DNA of 64,000 bases from Elizabethkingia occulta (lineage in GTDB: Bacteria > Bacteroidota > Bacteroidia > Flavobacteriales > Weeksellaceae): contig NZ_MAHX01000004.1 of the NCBI RefSeq assembly GCF_002023715.1, positions 26,197 to 90,196 of the forward strand, read 5' to 3'. Both the position numbers and the translations under genes were made by a program. The notes beneath the pieces are model-generated. The model was not told where the DNA came from, ran no database searches, and saw only the letters and a list, made by a program, of their open reading frames with translations. Position 1 is the stretch's first letter. Every line of letters starts with the position of its first letter. Positions 62,245 through 64,000 of the stretch are shown here, piece after piece.

Positions 62245-63587
62245 ATGGAGAATAAAAAGGTTACAGAAGAAAAAGAATTACGCAAACAAACCAGTATAAA
62301 TAAAACTGGTGATACTTTACTCGTATTACACCATGATACTGATACGATTAAACTTGTTCAAGGAATTGATCACAATGGAAATCTTAAAGATATTCCACTT
62401 AATCACAACCCTAGTGAAGTGCCTATTCTTATAGATGAGGAAAATCACGATTTTGTCAACTTCTACTGTGATTTTTATTCCCAGTTAAAACATCCGGAAG
62501 AATTCTCATTTTTCAAGGTTAGTGAATATGAAGCTGTTCAAACAGGAAAGGATTTACAACAGTATATCGATCATGCTAGGCCTGAAGGTTATAAAGATTT
62601 ATTGCAGTATGAGATTAATATCAATACAGTACAGAATATAAAGAACCTGATTAGCACTGATACCCATAAAAAATCAACAAAGGAACGTTATCTATATAAT
62701 ATTAAAGACATTGACTGGTATACGATGGAAAAGCTTGGGCTTAATCAACAATTACTAGAGAATAGAGGTGTTTTAGTCCCTTTACTAAAAGGTCTTAAAA
62801 CCTCTGTATTAATTCCCATCAGTATAAGAATGGGAGATACCCATATCAGAACTGATGCCAGAATAGCTCTTCGGGCTAATACTTCCGGATTACTGGAGCC
62901 TATTATTTATCCTGTCAGAAAAGCGCCTAATTTCAAAGAAAGTTTCTTTGGCCATTATTTCACAAAAGAGGATCAGCGTCATCTCACCACCACTGGGAAT
63001 ATGGGAAGGGTAGTGGATCTAATCCATCCTATCCTGTAACAAATGAAGTCATCCCTTCTCTTATCAGTATAGACAGGTTAACCCGTGAATTCTTCTCTTA
63101 CGGAACAGAGAATATCCGAATACCCCAAACTATAGGTGGAATTCAGCTTTCCAAAGAGCAGGAAGAGATACTAAAATCCGGAAGGGTTTTATTTCTGGAA
63201 AATATACTCTCCAGAAGAGGCAATCTTTTCAACGCCAGTCTTCAGTTCAATGCTGAAAAAGGTTATGTTGAGTTTCTGTTCAATAAGGAACTTAAAGAAT
63301 CCAAACTCAACAATTTATTTCAAAAGAATACAACATTAAAACCACCCTTCGATGTCCCCAAAACCTTTAGAGGAAAGCTTCTTGAAAACTGGCAATACGA
63401 AAAACTAAAAACAGGAGAAACAGTCTATATCAATGGTCTTATCAATAAAAAAGGAAATCAATACCAAGGCTATATCAGCTATGATAAGAGTACTGGAAAG
63501 TTCGAGTTCTCGTTTAAAAATCCTAATAAACAAAAGCAACAAAACAATAGTCAAACCTCAGTTAAATCAAAAGGAAAAAAGCTGTAA
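62245..63587 (+). pseudogene. Frameshifted DUF4099/DUF3945 mobile-element protein
   Basis: The first frame (62245-63039) reads a DUF4099 region (YNIKDIDWYTMEKLGLNQQ) and the beginning of a DUF3945-like region (ITTTGNMGRVVDLIHP-like end, from TTTGNMGRVVDL). It stops at 63037. The next frame continues without loss as VTNEVIPSLISIDRLTREFF and IGGIQLSKEQEEILKSGRVL, and ends at 63587. A one-base indel in CATCCTATCCTGTAAC (63025-63040) explains the break. The whole gene would be about 447 residues. DUF4099/DUF3945 proteins are typical of Bacteroidota conjugative elements, but no transfer genes are seen here. It is a relic or at the edge of one. Confidence 0.75.
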
Positions 63588-63619
63588 TTAAAATATTGTT
63601 TATATTGAATATGAACTAC

Positions 63620-63991
63620 TTAAAGGATAAATGGATATTGTATTATAAAAATAAGATATTTTAGTCTGTGTGTCAGGTTTGTCCCAACTTCAATAAGAAA
63701 ATACTTATTATAAATCTGGATTGAGTATATAATAATATACTTTTCAAATCGTAAAGTATTCATAATGTTAATTCCCTGCCAAATATCCAATATTCCTTGC
63801 TGTTTTTTCCCCTCTGTAACAAGATTTTTAGGAATTAAAGAAGCAAATAATATATTAGATTTATTGATACGGCCATTATAGCTATATAGTCTATAATAAT
63901 CAAGATAACCTTTATTTATCTTTTTAAATTGTATCTTAAAATGCCCAATTATAGAAGTATAGTAATAAGTGGATAAGGTTTGTAAGTATCC
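63620..63991 (-). pseudogene. Start-less open frame, possible gene remnant
   Basis: The minus-strand frame stays open for 123 codons in very AT-rich DNA, where stops are expected every dozen or so codons. It has no early start: a TTG appears only after about two thirds. It reads HFKIQFKKINKGYLDYYRLY, SNILFASLIPKNLVTEGKKQ and NKYFLIEVGTNLTHRLKYL. No family is recognised. It is probably the remnant of a longer gene. Confidence 0.3.
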
Positions 63992-64000
63992 CTAAAAACC

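Noticed and set aside
62163..62300. Short ORF beginning MPKYTIKLPKHS that overlaps the start of the DUF4099-type gene
   Set aside because: It overlaps a better-supported coding start in another frame and has no domain.

Overview
The window is AT-rich and dense in Bacteroidota hallmarks: promoter -7 boxes of the form TAnnTTTG, fimbrillin-type lipoproteins, FISUMP domains, AraC regulators, a LytS/LytTR pair, a TonB receptor with a carboxypeptidase-regulatory domain, and a zeaxanthin-type carotenoid operon. The best guess is a Weeksellaceae chromosome (Elizabethkingia/Chryseobacterium-like). That assignment rests on gene content only. No rRNA, tRNA, CRISPR array or intact insertion sequence was seen.

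Layout. 1-5.2 kb: the end of an S41 peptidase, a P460-type cytochrome lipoprotein, an NTF2-like protein, a PQQ-propeller lipoprotein and a DUF5694-like lipoprotein. 5.5-10.3 kb: two tandem membrane regulators with LuxR-like HTH tails, then a short 'MEQG' peptide gene and a fimbrillin-like lipoprotein (cassette 1). 10.3-24.7 kb: housekeeping and accessory genes, including AraC/MFS, bestrophin, YceI, TonB receptor with two-component system, HAD, DoxX/cupin, and aspartate kinase behind an apparent attenuator leader. 24.8-29.7 kb: the carotenoid operon crtI-crtB-hyp-SRPBCC-crtZ-lycopene cyclase, behind paired operator-like repeats and a regulator-like remnant. 30.2-42.6 kb: three more MEQG-peptide/lipoprotein cassettes (2, 3, 4) with two paralogous TPR-AraC-type regulators. 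43.2-48.3 kb: DnaE2 and a Y-family polymerase, divergent from an XRE-S24 repressor. 49.2-54.5 kb: an ECF sigma factor with a DUF417 protein, MsrA, two secreted proteins and a metallo-beta-lactamase-fold protein, which looks like an oxidant-stress group. 54.7-64 kb: a decayed transposase, a GH3 glucosidase, a double-glycine cysteine-rich peptide, a GlsB-type protein, an MFS exporter, a frameshifted DUF4099/DUF3945 mobile-element gene and a terminal start-less open frame.

The most interesting system is the four-fold cassette family. Each cassette starts with a 57-74 residue peptide carrying the core ME(Q/N)G(I/V)(A/S)(A/S)(G/S)SA and a Trp-bearing, usually acidic tail. Each peptide gene is followed, directly or after a thioredoxin-like gene, by a lipoprotein with a shared fimbrillin-like N-terminal half and a variable C-terminal domain. 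Regulators are adjacent. In cassette 1, the same CACTCG-YGAGTG dyad lies about 49 nt upstream of the -7 boxes of both the membrane regulator gene and the peptide-lipoprotein operon, which suggests a dedicated activator circuit. The peptide family has no function I recognise.
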